Part shown: positions 1-8,004 of the stretch, one piece after another
How the letters are laid out: every line of letters starts with the position of its first letter
Position numbering within the stretch: the stretch's first letter is position 1
Made by a program: the position numbers and the translations under genes
NCBI RefSeq assembly: GCF_019710585.1
Contig: NZ_JAIFZQ010000018.1
Coordinates: 1-64,000 of the forward strand
Length of the DNA: 64,000 nt
Source: Arthrobacter sp. MAHUQ-56
GTDB lineage: Bacteria; Actinomycetota; Actinomycetes; Actinomycetales; Micrococcaceae
Reading direction: 5' to 3'
The notes under the pieces: generated by a model
Database searches by the model: none
Seen by the model: the letters and a program-made list of their open reading frames with translations, nothing else
Told to the model about the DNA's origin: nothing

Positions 1-502
1 GGCCTTCCATGAACGCCCGGGCGTACATGCCGGGGGAGGCGTGGCCCTGGAAGAACACCTGGTCCCCGCCGCCGGGGGCGTCCTTGCCGCGGAAGAAGTG
101 GTTGAAGCCGACCTCGTAGAGGGTCGCCGCGCCGGCGTAGGTGGAGATGTGCCCGCCAACGCCGATGTCGGGCCGCTGCGCCCGGTGCACCATGACCGCG
201 GCGTTCCACCGCATGTAGGCCCGGTAGCGGCGCTCGTATTCCTCGTTGCCGGGGAATTCGGCTTCCTGGTCCACCGGGATCGTGTTCACGTAATCCGTGG
301 TGGTCACCATCGGCACCCCGACGCTCTGCGCGCCCGCGCGCTGCAGCAGGCTCCGCATGATGTATTGGGCACGCTCGGTGCCCTGTTCCCTGATCAACGC
401 ATCCAGGGACTCAACCCACTCGGCAGTCTCTTCCGGATCACGATCAGGCAGCTGGTTAGTCAACCCGCTGAGGATATGGGAGGTATCTTCTCCTGCAGCC
501 AC
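1..502 (-). CDS. aceE: Pyruvate dehydrogenase E1 component, homodimeric type (5' part)
   Basis: Only the N-terminal ~167 residues lie in the window; the gene runs off the left edge. E1 decarboxylates pyruvate with thiamine diphosphate and feeds acetyl groups to E2 in the cytosolic pyruvate dehydrogenase complex. The visible part matches the actinobacterial/enterobacterial single-chain E1 family: [15 protein letters not shown], then [23 protein letters not shown] and [29 protein letters not shown] near the edge, all of which precede the ThDP motif in this family. The GTG start at 502 is preceded by AGAGAGG, 6 nt upstream. The gene is divergent from the DUF3052 gene across a 426-nt intergenic region. 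Confidence 0.93.
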   Translation of the reverse strand, partial: MAAGEDTSHILSGLTNQLPDRDPEETAEWVESLDALIREQGTERAQYIMRSLLQRAGAQSVGVPMVTTTDYVNTIPVDQEAEFPGNEEYERRYRAYMRWNAAVMVHRAQRPDIGVGGHISTYAGAATLYEVGFNHFFRGKDAPGGGDQVFFQGHASPGMYARAFMEG

Positions 503-928
503 GTCCAACCTCTCTTTGCGCGCATGAATCGGCGCACTCAGGCCAGGCAGGGTGACTGCCCGGCGTACATACGCCATGTGCGACGTATCGGTTACAACAG
601 CCCGGTCATGTGTGCCGGGCAGCTTCCTAGCGCTCCTATGTCCGCGCGGAGTCACAAGGTCGTCGTCCGCAGGCATAGTTGTCACCAGCCACTCTAGCCC
701 TGACCACAACACGATGCGTAGCCGCGGCCCGGACCCTGCGGTTGTATTTCGTTCGTCATACTTGGTGTGTGACGAAAAGCCGCTGCGGCAGGGCTTTCGG
801 AACCGGATGTGACGCAGAATATGCGCAGTTCCGGGGGCGGCAGCTTGAAGCGCAGGCACAAAGGGTGTTGGCTTGGGAGTAACGGAAATCACTATGCACA
901 CCGCATAAATGAGGTATTGGAGGTACAC
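503..928. promoter_or_regulatory. Divergent aceE / DUF3052 intergenic region with inverted repeats
   Basis: No convincing gene is seen in these 426 nt. It must hold the promoters of aceE (leftward) and the DUF3052 gene (rightward). Visible structure: GGCGTA-CA-TACGCC (562-575), the perfect inverted repeat TTCGTCA-N11-TGACGAA (752-776), and a small hairpin AAAGCC...GGCTTT just after it (775-797). They could be operators, but no regulator can be assigned from the sequence. Confidence 0.4.
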
Positions 929-1348
929 GTGAGCGAGGCCGACGCCGCCACTTCGGTAAATGTGGCGGAAAAATTGGGTTTCAAGAATGGGGATCTGATT
1001 CAGGAGTTCGGTTACGACGACGATGTCGACTTCGACTTGCGTGACGATATTGAGGACTTCACCGGCTCGGAAATGCTGGACGAGGACGATCACGAAGTAG
1101 CTGACGCCGTCATCCTGTGGTGGCGCGAGGGCGACGGGGACCTGGTGGACAGCCTGGTGGATTCCCTCACCACCCTCAGTGAAAAGGGCGTTGTCTGGAT
1201 TCTTACCCCCAAGTCCGGAAGGGACGGGTACGTCTCGCCCGCGGACATCCAGGAGGCCGCTCCCACCGCCGGCCTTCACGTCACCACTTCGGCCGGCGTC
1301 TCCAAGGACTGGAGCGCAACCCGCCTGGTCAGCAGGAAGAACAAGTGA
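929..1348 (+). CDS. DUF3052 family protein
   Basis: A 139-residue acidic protein of the actinobacterial DUF3052 family, molecular function unknown. The sequence shows the family layout: an N-terminal stretch around [20 protein letters not shown], an acidic middle, then [17 protein letters not shown] and [22 protein letters not shown], ending in a basic tail. GTG at 929 was chosen because TTGGAGG lies 5 nt upstream; longer in-frame extensions have no such site. Its TGA overlaps the GTG of the peroxiredoxin gene by 4 nt (GTGA), so the two are very probably translationally coupled. Pairing with a peroxiredoxin hints at stress physiology, but that is inference. Confidence 0.82.
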   Translation: MSEADAATSVNVAEKLGFKNGDLIQEFGYDDDVDFDLRDDIEDFTGSEMLDEDDHEVADAVILWWREGDGDLVDSLVDSLTTLSEKGVVWILTPKSGRDGYVSPADIQEAAPTAGLHVTTSAGVSKDWSATRLVSRKNK

Positions 1349-1839
1349 CGGCAGCGGTCGAGGCAGCTACCGCAGCTCTTCCCGCCCTCGGGTCGGCAGC
1401 ACCGGACTTCGAGCTCGCCAACCAGTACGGTGAGCCGGTCAGGCTGTCGTCCTTCCGCGGGCAGAATGTGGCACTGGTCTTCTATCCATTTGCCTTTTCC
1501 GGCATCTGCACCGGCGAACTTTGCGAGATACGGGACAACCTCGCCACTTTCGAGGATGCCGACGCCGTGGTTTTGGCAGTGTCGGTGGACAGCAAGTTCA
1601 GCCTGCGGGCCTACGCGGCACAGGAGGGCTACGGCTTTGATCTGCTCGCCGACTTCTGGCCCCACGGTGGTGTCGCCGAGGCCTATGGCGTCTTCGATGC
1701 AGACAGCGGCATGGCAAAACGTGCCACCTTCATCATTGATGCCGAGGGCAAGGTCCGCTACAGCGTCGTGAATCCCCGGGGCCAGGCCCGCGACTTCGCC
1801 GAGTACCGCTCCGCCCTCGCCGGCCTGAAACGGGCCTAA
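1345..1839 (+). CDS. Peroxiredoxin, AhpE type
   Basis: A thiol peroxidase of 164 residues that reduces hydroperoxides in the cytosol. It has the AhpC/TSA thioredoxin fold with [18 protein letters not shown] at the start and the peroxidatic motif [17 protein letters not shown], where Cys55 is the expected peroxidatic cysteine and Cys60 sits five residues later. The order of motifs resembles mycobacterial AhpE. In actinobacteria such enzymes are recycled by mycothiol/mycoredoxin or thioredoxin; which one serves here cannot be told. The GTG start overlaps the preceding stop by 4 nt, and the next gene starts 7 nt after its stop, so DUF3052, Prx and sirtuin look like one operon. Confidence 0.9.
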   Translation: MTAAVEAATAALPALGSAAPDFELANQYGEPVRLSSFRGQNVALVFYPFAFSGICTGELCEIRDNLATFEDADAVVLAVSVDSKFSLRAYAAQEGYGFDLLADFWPHGGVAEAYGVFDADSGMAKRATFIIDAEGKVRYSVVNPRGQARDFAEYRSALAGLKRA

Positions 1840-1846
1840 GGGAACC

Positions 1847-2767
1847 GTGGCTGGGCGGCGGCAGGGGACAGGCCTTACGGGGTTTGCCAGCCTGCCGCCC
1901 GTCGTGCCGGACCCGCCGTCCGCCAGCGACCTTGAGGTGCTGGTCCGGATCCGGGACCTGCTTGCCGGCTCCCGTTTTGCCCTGCTGACCGGCGCCGGCC
2001 TCAGCACGGATTCCGGCATCCCGGATTACCGCGGCCCGGACTCGCCGCCCCGCTCACCCATGACCTACCAGGAGTTCGTGCGGGAGGCCGGCAACCGGCA
2101 GCGCTACTGGGCAAGGAACCACATCGGCTGGTCCCACCTCCGCCACGCGGACCCCAACCAGGGCCACTACTCCGCCGCCGAACTGGAGCGCCGCGGCTAC
2201 CTGACCGGCCTCATCACGCAGAACGTGGACCGGCTGCACCAGGACGCGGGCAGCTCCAACGTCGTGGATTTGCATGGCAGGTACGACCAGGTGGTGTGCC
2301 TGGACTGCGGGCGGACGTATTCGCGCCGCCTGGTGGCCGGCATGTTGGAGGAACTGAACCCCGGGTTCCTGGAGCGGGCAGCAGCCAGCGGCCTGGTGGA
2401 AATGGCACCGGATGCCGATTCAACGGTGGAGGACCAGGAACTCATCGGCAGTTTCGTGGTTGCAGTGTGCCCCGCCTGCGGCGGGACGCTCAAACCTGAT
2501 TTCGTCTACTTCGGCGAGAACGTTCCCAAGGACAGGGTGGAACGGTCCTACGCCATGGTGGATGAAGCGGCGGCACTGGTGGTGGCAGGCTCGTCGCTGA
2601 CGGTGATGAGCGGGCTGAGGTTCGTCCGGCATGCCGCCAAGGAAGCCAAGCCCGTCGTCATCATCAACAGGGGAGCCACGCGCGGCGATGACAAAGCCAC
2701 CATCAAGCTTGAAGCCGGGGTCAGCCAGGCCCTCGCCTACCTGGCAGGCGAACTTCCGCCCCGCTAG
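1847..2767 (+). CDS. Sir2-family NAD-dependent protein deacetylase
   Basis: A sirtuin of 306 residues that removes acyl groups from lysines, consuming NAD+. The NAD-binding motif GAGLSTDSGIPDYR is at residues 49-62, TQNVDRLH at about 125-131, the catalytic His143 in DLHG, and a structural zinc site is formed by Cys151/Cys154 (CLDC) and Cys208/Cys211 (CPAC). All hallmark residues are intact. An N-terminal extension of about 30 residues precedes the catalytic core. It starts with GTG 7 nt after the peroxiredoxin stop and is probably co-transcribed with it. Confidence 0.93.
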   Translation: MAGRRQGTGLTGFASLPPVVPDPPSASDLEVLVRIRDLLAGSRFALLTGAGLSTDSGIPDYRGPDSPPRSPMTYQEFVREAGNRQRYWARNHIGWSHLRHADPNQGHYSAAELERRGYLTGLITQNVDRLHQDAGSSNVVDLHGRYDQVVCLDCGRTYSRRLVAGMLEELNPGFLERAAASGLVEMAPDADSTVEDQELIGSFVVAVCPACGGTLKPDFVYFGENVPKDRVERSYAMVDEAAALVVAGSSLTVMSGLRFVRHAAKEAKPVVIINRGATRGDDKATIKLEAGVSQALAYLAGELPPR

Positions 2768-2866
2768 CCGCTGCCGGCATTCGTGCGGATTCGCGTTTGG
2801 GGCCGGACGTCGGGTAGAGTCTATGTTCGTTGGTTGCGGCGGGAATCGCCGGAAACCACAGATTTT

Positions 2867-2939
2867 GGGTCTTTAGCTCAGCTGGTAGAGCGCCACGTTT
2901 ACACCGTGGATGTCATCGGTTCGATCCCGGTAGGACCCA
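2867..2939 (+). tRNA. tRNA-Val (TAC anticodon)
   Basis: A full cloverleaf can be folded: acceptor GGGTCTT/AGGACCC, D-arm GCTC...GAGC, anticodon arm CCACG-TTTACAC-CGTGG with anticodon TAC, and T-arm ATCGG-TTCGATC-CCGGT. CCA is not encoded. A strong terminator follows 9 nt downstream. Confidence 0.97.
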
Positions 2940-2948
2940 CAGGAAACA

Positions 2949-2988
2949 CCCCGTTGTCCCGCTGCCCGCGGGTACAGCGGGGTTTTTT
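2949..2988 (+). terminator. Rho-independent terminator after tRNA-Val
   Basis: Stem CCCCGTTGT / ACAGCGGGG (one G-T pair) with a GC-rich loop, followed by six T residues. Confidence 0.85.
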
Positions 2989-3052
2989 GCTTGTCCGCCG
3001 TCGCCCCCGGGGGCCCGGCGTGATTGTCGGACCCCTGTCCTAGATTGCAGGC

Positions 3053-3343
3053 ATGGAACACGTCATAGTGCGCACTGACAACAATGGGATGCCGACGGCG
3101 GTACTGGCCCAAGGCAGGCAATGGTCTGTGGGCGCCGAGCCGGTCAGGTGGTTCGAGCGGGTCAACTGGTGGGAGACCAACCGCAGGATGCCCAAGGGCA
3201 ACAGCAGGGTGGACGTCGAAGTCCTTCAGTTGCAGGTGAGGCTGGGAAGCAACAGCAGGTCCGCCCTCACCACGATGTACCTGCAGCGGGACGGCCTCGG
3301 CGGCGGCTGGCGGCTCCGCGAATCGACTGTTAACGCGGCGTGA
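3053..3343 (+). CDS. DUF6504-like small protein
   Basis: A 96-residue protein of unknown function. The pattern of an N-terminal strand-rich region, WSVGAEPVRWFERVNWWE and a conserved C-terminal region resembles the actinobacterial DUF6504 family; the assignment is by memory of the pattern. TAGATT at 3041-3046 followed by exactly 6 nt (GCAGGC) and ATG indicates a leaderless transcript starting at the ATG; there is no Shine-Dalgarno. It is a monocistronic gene between tRNA-Val and the IclR gene. Confidence 0.65.
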   Translation: MEHVIVRTDNNGMPTAVLAQGRQWSVGAEPVRWFERVNWWETNRRMPKGNSRVDVEVLQLQVRLGSNSRSALTTMYLQRDGLGGGWRLRESTVNAA

Positions 3344-3373
3344 CCCAGGGCTTTCGGGCATTGGAAAACCCTC

Positions 3374-3402
3374 CACCGCGGCTATTGGGGGATGCCGCGG
3401 TG
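3374..3402 (+). terminator. Hairpin downstream of the DUF6504-like gene
   Basis: Perfect 9-bp inverted repeat CACCGCGGC / GCCGCGGTG with an 11-nt loop, starting 31 nt after the stop. It has no T tract, so it may be a weak terminator or an mRNA-stabilising stem. Confidence 0.35.
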
Positions 3403-3529
3403 AAGGGCCTGGGATGAATATACCGTGAACCGCCGGAAACAAAAAGTCACGCGCCGTTTCATGTCGCGCCCATGCCTCCCTTGGCCTTTCGCGGCCGCAG
3501 GAGGCCTTCGCCCCGCCACTATCATGGTT

Positions 3530-3551
3530 AGTGTTCAGCTGGATGGACAGC
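3530..3551 (+). promoter_or_regulatory. Putative IclR operator at its own promoter
   Basis: AGTGTTCA-N6-TGGACAGC, an imperfect copy of the 22-bp inverted repeat found at 4449-4470 and 7019-7040. It starts 4 nt after a possible -10 box TATCAT (3520-3525), so it would cover the start of transcription and suggests autoregulation. Confidence 0.45.
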
Positions 3552-3584
3552 ACCACAAGCGCAGGCGCCTACCGAAGGAGAATC

Positions 3585-4385
3585 ATGGCCGATTCCCGCA
3601 CCACCCGCTCTTCCGACGGACTGGGAAGCTCGTCGCCGGCGCCGGCCGTTACCCGCGCCGCTGCCGTGCTGGATGCCCTTGCCGCCTCGGCGGGCGGAAG
3701 GCTCACCCTGAGCGACCTCTCCCGCGAACTTGGCATTCCCAAATCCTCCACGTCCAATCTGCTGCTCGCGCTGGAGGAGGCCCGCCTGATCAGCCGGCAG
3801 GGTTCCGAATTCACCCTGGGACGCAAGCTCGTGGAGCTGGGCGCCGCCTACCTGAGCCGGCTGGACGAGGTCCAGGAGTTCTATCGGTACTGCGAGCAGG
3901 CACCCACCCTGTCAGGTGAAACCGTCCGGATCGCCATGCTGGACGGTACCAACGTCATCTACCTCGCCCGGTACGAAGGCCATCCTGCCGTCCGGCTGAC
4001 GTCAAACATCGGGGACAAGATGCCTGTGTCCCTGTGCGCCGTGGGCAAGGCCCTGATCGCCAGGCTGCGGGACCACGACCTTGACGACATGTTCCCCGAT
4101 GATGCGCAGCTTCCGGTGATGACACCCAAGTCCCTCCGCACCGGCCGTGAACTCAAGGCCCAGCTTCAGGTCATCCGGGAGCAGGGCTACGCCTTCGAGG
4201 ATGAGGAATCGACCACCGGCGTGGTTTGCCTGGGCGTAGCCGTTCCCACCAGGGGCGCCCACGGGCCCAGCCTGGGCCTGTCCGTCACCGCACTCAAGGC
4301 AACGTACACCCCGGAGCAGGGAGCGCAGATGGTCAAGGAACTGCGGGAACTGGCCCACTCGCTGGGCAACCCCATGGGTTCGTAA
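3585..4385 (+). CDS. IclR-family transcriptional regulator
   Basis: A 266-residue regulator. It has an N-terminal winged helix-turn-helix at roughly residues 20-80 (LSDLSRELGIPKSSTSNLLLALEEARLI) and the IclR effector-binding domain from about residue 95 to the end, including VSLCAVGKALIARL and GYAFEDEESTTGVVCLGVAV. The ATG at 3585 has AGGAG 4 nt upstream; an upstream in-frame ATG at 3531 lies inside the putative operator and is less likely. The gene is followed 149 nt later by a transporter in the same direction, and operator-like repeats at its own promoter, at the transporter and at the 7018 dehydrogenase suggest these are its targets. Confidence 0.88.
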   Translation: MADSRTTRSSDGLGSSSPAPAVTRAAAVLDALAASAGGRLTLSDLSRELGIPKSSTSNLLLALEEARLISRQGSEFTLGRKLVELGAAYLSRLDEVQEFYRYCEQAPTLSGETVRIAMLDGTNVIYLARYEGHPAVRLTSNIGDKMPVSLCAVGKALIARLRDHDLDDMFPDDAQLPVMTPKSLRTGRELKAQLQVIREQGYAFEDEESTTGVVCLGVAVPTRGAHGPSLGLSVTALKATYTPEQGAQMVKELRELAHSLGNPMGS

Positions 4386-4448
4386 CGGAGAAGAAGCCGC
4401 GGGCAACATATCGGGTCCGTCACTTGCCACCCGTTCAACTTGCTGTAC

Positions 4449-4470
4449 GCTGTTCATCATAGTGATCAGC
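4449..4470 (+). promoter_or_regulatory. Putative IclR operator over the transporter promoter
   Basis: Near-perfect inverted repeat GCTGTTCA-N6-TGATCAGC. It overlaps a plausible -10 box CATAGT (4458-4463), itself 18 nt downstream of TTCAAC (4434-4439). The 13 bases GCTGTTCATCATA recur exactly at 7019-7031. Confidence 0.6.
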
Positions 4471-4521
4471 ATGGTCGATGCTGTCGCTGACCTGCCAGGC
4501 CAACGGGGGCCTGGCGCGTGA
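4471..4521 (+). CDS. Possible leaderless short ORF before the MHS transporter
   Basis: ATG at 4471 lies 7 nt after the putative -10 box CATAGT, the spacing seen at other leaderless starts in this window. It opens a 16-codon frame (MVDAVADLPGQRGPGA) that stops at 4519-4521, 13 nt before the transporter GTG. Translation of it could affect the downstream gene. There is no evidence beyond geometry. Confidence 0.25.
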   Translation: MVDAVADLPGQRGPGA

Positions 4522-4534
4522 TGAGGGAGTTCTT

Positions 4535-5881
4535 GTGACAACTCGTACTAATGCACCGCGGGCCGCCGACGATACCGCTGTCGATCCGGACCAGCTGCGA
4601 AGGGCAACTCTTGCCAGCTCTGTCGGTTCCGCTCTGGAGTACTACGACTTTTATATCTACGGCCTGGCGTCGGCGCTGATCTTCGGGCCGCTCTTCTTCG
4701 CTCCGCTCGGCGAAAGTGGAGCGGTCATCGCCTCCTTTGCCACCTATGGTGTGGGATTTGCGGCGCGGCCGTTCGGCGGCATCGTCTTCGGCCATGTCGG
4801 GGACCGGTTCGGCCGCAAGATGGTCCTGATCCTCACGATCGGCCTGATGGGCATGGCCAGCTTTGCCATCGGCCTGCTGCCAACTTTTGAACAGGCCGGC
4901 ATGCTCGGGGCGGTCCTCCTGGTGACCCTGCGGATTATCCAGGGGCTGGGGGCCGGTGCTGAGCAGGCAGGCGCAACCACCCTGATCTCCGAGGTGGCGC
5001 CGCGCCGCCGTCGTGGTTTCTTCGCTTCACTGCCGTTCGTCGGCATCCAACTGGGTACCCTGCTCGGGGCCGGAACATTCGCGCTGATGGCCCTGGCCGA
5101 CAAGGCCGTCCTGCAGGGCTGGCTGTGGCGCGTGCCGTTCCTGGCCAGCTTTATCCTGATCGTGATTGCGGTATTCATCCGCCTGCGCCTGAAGGAGACG
5201 CCCGTCTTCCAGGAACTGGAAAAGCACCAGGCTGTGGTGAAGAACCCTGTCGGCCAGATCTGGAAGCATTCAAAGAAAAGCGTCCTGGTGGGCATCGGCC
5301 TGCGCATGGGGGAGAACGGTAACTCCTCGATCTACTCCGCCCTCCTGGTGTCGTTCATCAGCATGCCTGCCGGCGTCTTCGCCGGGGACAAGTTCATCGG
5401 CCCCACCGGCCTCCTCATCGCCGCAGCCTTCGCTGCACTCATGGTGGTTACCTTTGGTGCGCTGTCCGACCGTTACGGCCGTGTCCCCGTGTACCGTTAT
5501 GGCGCACTGTTCCAGGCCGTCATCGCGCTTCCGGCGTTCTACCTCGTAACGCTTGGCAACGTGGCGCTCGTCTGGGTGGTCATGGTGGTGGGCATCGCTT
5601 TGGGCGTACAGTCCATGCTTGGTCCGCAGTGCGCCCTGTTGCCCGAACTCTTCGGTTCCCAGCACCGCTTTACCGGTGTTGCCCTGAGCCGGGAAATCTC
5701 CGCCGTCCTCGCCGGCGGGTTCGCCCCCATGATCGGCGTCGCACTCCTTGCCGCCACGAACCACTCCTGGCTGGTGCCCGCGCTGTATTCATTGGTGCTT
5801 GCGCTGATCTCGTTCCTCACCACCTTCTTCACTCCGGAAGCAGGTGGCCGGGACCTGGTCCTGGTCGAGGACGCCAGCTGA
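4535..5881 (+). CDS. MFS transporter, metabolite:H+ symporter (MHS) type
   Basis: A 448-residue, 12-helix inner-membrane carrier expected to import an organic acid or similar metabolite with protons. Family hallmarks are SSVGSALEYYDFYIYG in helix 1, FGGIVFGHVGDRFGRK between helices 2 and 3, RIIQGLGAGAEQAGA and SEVAPRRRRGFF, with the second DRYGR loop in the C-half. This matches the MHS branch (shikimate, citrate and ketoglutarate carriers) better than sugar MFS. GTG at 4535 has GAGGGAG 4 nt upstream and was preferred to an in-frame ATG at 4478. It converges on the D-2-hydroxyacid dehydrogenase gene, and both carry the same operator, so a 2-hydroxy or 2-keto acid substrate is a reasonable guess. 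Confidence 0.88.
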   Translation: MTTRTNAPRAADDTAVDPDQLRRATLASSVGSALEYYDFYIYGLASALIFGPLFFAPLGESGAVIASFATYGVGFAARPFGGIVFGHVGDRFGRKMVLILTIGLMGMASFAIGLLPTFEQAGMLGAVLLVTLRIIQGLGAGAEQAGATTLISEVAPRRRRGFFASLPFVGIQLGTLLGAGTFALMALADKAVLQGWLWRVPFLASFILIVIAVFIRLRLKETPVFQELEKHQAVVKNPVGQIWKHSKKSVLVGIGLRMGENGNSSIYSALLVSFISMPAGVFAGDKFIGPTGLLIAAAFAALMVVTFGALSDRYGRVPVYRYGALFQAVIALPAFYLVTLGNVALVWVVMVVGIALGVQSMLGPQCALLPELFGSQHRFTGVALSREISAVLAGGFAPMIGVALLAATNHSWLVPALYSLVLALISFLTTFFTPEAGGRDLVLVEDAS

Positions 5882-5892
5882 CAGCTTTCACT

Positions 5893-5928
5893 AAAACGCC
5901 CGGCCGGTTTACTCCGGCCGGGCGTTTT
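5893..5928. terminator. Bidirectional terminator between MHS transporter and dehydrogenase
   Basis: Perfect 15-bp stem AAAACGCCCGGCCGG / CCGGCCGGGCGTTTT with loop TTTACT. The A and T ends make it work in both directions for the two convergent genes. Confidence 0.93.
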
Positions 5929-5965
5929 GCTGCTGGGCAGGCGCTGGGCCTGTCAGCTGCGGGGC

Positions 5966-7018
5966 TCAGTAGAAGTGGACTGTGTCCACCAGGTGCGGCA
6001 GTTCGCCGCCGTCCAGGAAGGTGCGCAGGTTGCTGCAGAACCTTTCGGCAATCAGCCGGTTTTCCGCTGCACTCAAGGCGGAGGTGTGCGGAGAAACCAG
6101 GACCTTGGGGTGGCTCCACAGCGGGCTGTCGTGGGGGAGCGGCTCCACGGCAAAGACGTCCAGGCAGGCGTAGGAGACCTGGCCGTTGTCCAGTGCTTCC
6201 AGCAGCGCCTCCTCATCCACCACGGTTCCCCGCCCCACGTTGACGAAGACGGTGCCGGGCTTCATGGCGGCGAAGACGTCGCGGTTGAAGAGGTTCTCCG
6301 TGTAGGGCGTTCCGGGAAGGGTGTTAACCACGGCGTCGGCGGTGGCCAGGAGGCGCGGCAGGGCTTCGTTGCCGGCCACTTCCGCGATGCCTTCCAGGGG
6401 CTCCAGCGTGCGCTTGGTTCCACTGACCTGCATGCCGAGGGCGCGGGCCAGGCGCGCTGTTTCAAGGCCGATTTCTCCGAGGCCGGCAATCACCAGCCGT
6501 GAGCCGCTGGCCAGCCGGGTCGGGGTGCGGAGCGCGGGCCAGGCCTTGGCTTCCTGGTCCCGCACCAGCTCGGCCGTGCGCTTGAAGCCGTTGAGGATCC
6601 CCATGGTCGCGAACTCCGCCAGCGGCAGGGCGTGGACGCCGGCCGAGGTGGTGACCTTGAATTTCTGCAGGACCTCCTGGTCCAATCCGGAGGCCTTCAC
6701 GGCTCCGCCTGCTCCGGCGGCCATCGCGTGGACCCACTGCAGGTGTCCATTTTCGACGGCGACGCGCGCCAGCCCGGACGGGCTCTCGTTCGGGAAGCCG
6801 TACAGCACCTGGGCGCTGTTCAGCATGTCCCAGTAGCGCTCTTCCTGTTCGGCGGTCCGCTGGAAGGCGGGGTCCCCCGCGTGGTCGGCGGGGTACCGCT
6901 CAGGCGGCAGCAGGTCGGGCTCGTACAGGACAGTCACGGAGGGGTCCACGGCGCGGATTTGGTCCACGAACTCGGCCTCGAGCGGGACGGCGATGGCCAC
7001 GGTAGTAATTGGAGTCAT
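5966..7018 (-). CDS. D-2-hydroxyacid dehydrogenase family protein
   Basis: An NAD(P)-dependent oxidoreductase of 350 residues interconverting 2-keto and D-2-hydroxy acids. The Rossmann motif GLGEIG is at residues 179-184, and the catalytic triad is visible as Arg263 (NVGRGT), Glu292 (VEPLP) and His311 (SPHTSA). ATG at 7018 was chosen because the -10 box TATGAT ends 7 nt upstream, with TTCAGT 18 nt further up, so the mRNA is probably leaderless; ATGs at 7027 and 7030 fall inside the promoter. The 22-bp operator 7019-7040 abuts the start codon. The exact substrate is unknown; glyoxylate/hydroxypyruvate reductase-like activity is possible. Confidence 0.87.
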   Translation of the reverse strand: MTPITTVAIAVPLEAEFVDQIRAVDPSVTVLYEPDLLPPERYPADHAGDPAFQRTAEQEERYWDMLNSAQVLYGFPNESPSGLARVAVENGHLQWVHAMAAGAGGAVKASGLDQEVLQKFKVTTSAGVHALPLAEFATMGILNGFKRTAELVRDQEAKAWPALRTPTRLASGSRLVIAGLGEIGLETARLARALGMQVSGTKRTLEPLEGIAEVAGNEALPRLLATADAVVNTLPGTPYTENLFNRDVFAAMKPGTVFVNVGRGTVVDEEALLEALDNGQVSYACLDVFAVEPLPHDSPLWSHPKVLVSPHTSALSAAENRLIAERFCSNLRTFLDGGELPHLVDTVHFY

Positions 7019-7040
7019 GCTGTTCATCATACTGAATAGC
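7019..7040 (-). promoter_or_regulatory. Putative IclR operator and leaderless promoter of the dehydrogenase
   Basis: Read on the + strand: GCTGTTCA-N6-TGAATAGC, differing from the 4449 copy at only three positions. On the coding strand it contains the -10 hexamer TATGAT and ends directly at the ATG, so regulator binding would block initiation. Confidence 0.6.
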
Positions 7041-7079
7041 GGCAAAAGTACTGAACAGGCAGCGGCGTGGGGCTTGTGG

Positions 7080-7805
7080 TCAGTGGTGCACGGGAATGAA
7101 GACCCGCGGCTGCTCGGTCCAGGTGTCCGACATCTGGGACATGGTCCGGCGCATGATGCGGTCCGAAGCTTCCCGTGCAGCCGCGGCGTCGCCCCGTGCG
7201 ATCGCCTCTGCCACGTCCACATGCCACTGCAGCGCCGCCTGGTGCGGGTGGTCCGGCATCAGGCCATGGACGGTCCGGCCCGTCAGGGTCTCAGCCACCT
7301 GCCCCATGAGGTTGGCGAACATTTCGTTGCCGGACCCGGAGAGCAGCAGCGAATGGAACCGGATGTCCAGTTCCAGGAAGCGTGCGGTCTCGCCGTTGTT
7401 GCCGGCTTCGCGCATGGCGCGGGCAACGTCGACGAGCTCGAGCCGCAGTGGCGCCGGGGCATTTTGCGCGGCGAGCTCAGCGGCGGCGGGTTCGACGGCG
7501 GCGCGCAGCTCCGCGAGGGAGCGCAGCTGGGCACCTCGGGCGTCGCTGGCCAGGCGCCACCTGATGACCTGCGGATCGAAGGGGTTCCACCGGCTCGGCG
7601 GCAATACCCGGATGCCCACCCGTTTGGTGGTCTCCACCAGCCCCAGTGACTGCAGGACCCGCACCGCTTCGCGGACCACGGACCGGGATACCTTCAGCTC
7701 GTCCTCCAGCTGTTCGGCGAGCATGATGTGGCCAGCGGGAAGGTCGCCCGAGATGATGCGGGTGCCAAGGTTCTCGATGGCACGGTGGTGCAGGCTGCTG
7801 GTCAT
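7080..7805 (-). CDS. GntR-family regulator, FCD subfamily
   Basis: A 241-residue regulator with an N-terminal GntR winged helix (about residues 5-70; LAEQLEDELKVSRSVVREAVRVLQSLGLVET) and an all-helical FCD ligand domain from about residue 90, with the metal/ligand residues carried by FLELDIRFHSLLLSGSGN and ALQWHVDVAEAI. DPQVIRWRLAS between the domains is typical of the gluconate/galactonate-type regulators. A TAGGCT box followed by 7 nt and ATG points to a leaderless mRNA. It is divergent from gnd, so control of gluconate or pentose-phosphate genes is likely but not proven. Confidence 0.85.
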   Translation of the reverse strand: MTSSLHHRAIENLGTRIISGDLPAGHIMLAEQLEDELKVSRSVVREAVRVLQSLGLVETTKRVGIRVLPPSRWNPFDPQVIRWRLASDARGAQLRSLAELRAAVEPAAAELAAQNAPAPLRLELVDVARAMREAGNNGETARFLELDIRFHSLLLSGSGNEMFANLMGQVAETLTGRTVHGLMPDHPHQAALQWHVDVAEAIARGDAAAAREASDRIMRRTMSQMSDTWTEQPRVFIPVHH

Positions 7806-7907
7806 GCTGCTAAGCCTAGTGCGGGCGGCGATGCCGGGCGGCAGCGGTCGTAGACTGGCCGCGACACAAACAGTTCCATTACGCGGCCGTTACTTTCCAG
7901 TCGCCGC

Positions 7908-7930
7908 CGGAATATATATGCTTTATTCCG
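7908..7930 (+). promoter_or_regulatory. AT-rich inverted repeat in the gntR-gnd promoter region
   Basis: CGGAATA-N9-TATTCCG with a TATATA-rich centre in an otherwise GC-rich region, 75 nt before the gnd start. It could be the gnd promoter -10 region and an operator for the divergent GntR protein. Confidence 0.4.
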
Positions 7931-8004
7931 ACCCCCTGATATGCCTCGGCGTCTTCCGCCCGTGGAAGGCAGCATCCGTCGCACACAATGAATTGGAGTT
8001 ATTG

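Noticed and set aside
2867..2939. tRNA genes as integration sites of a genomic island (also 19037, 32622, 44955, 45156)
   Set aside because: No integrase, no duplicated tRNA 3' end and no island-like gene content next to any of the five tRNAs.
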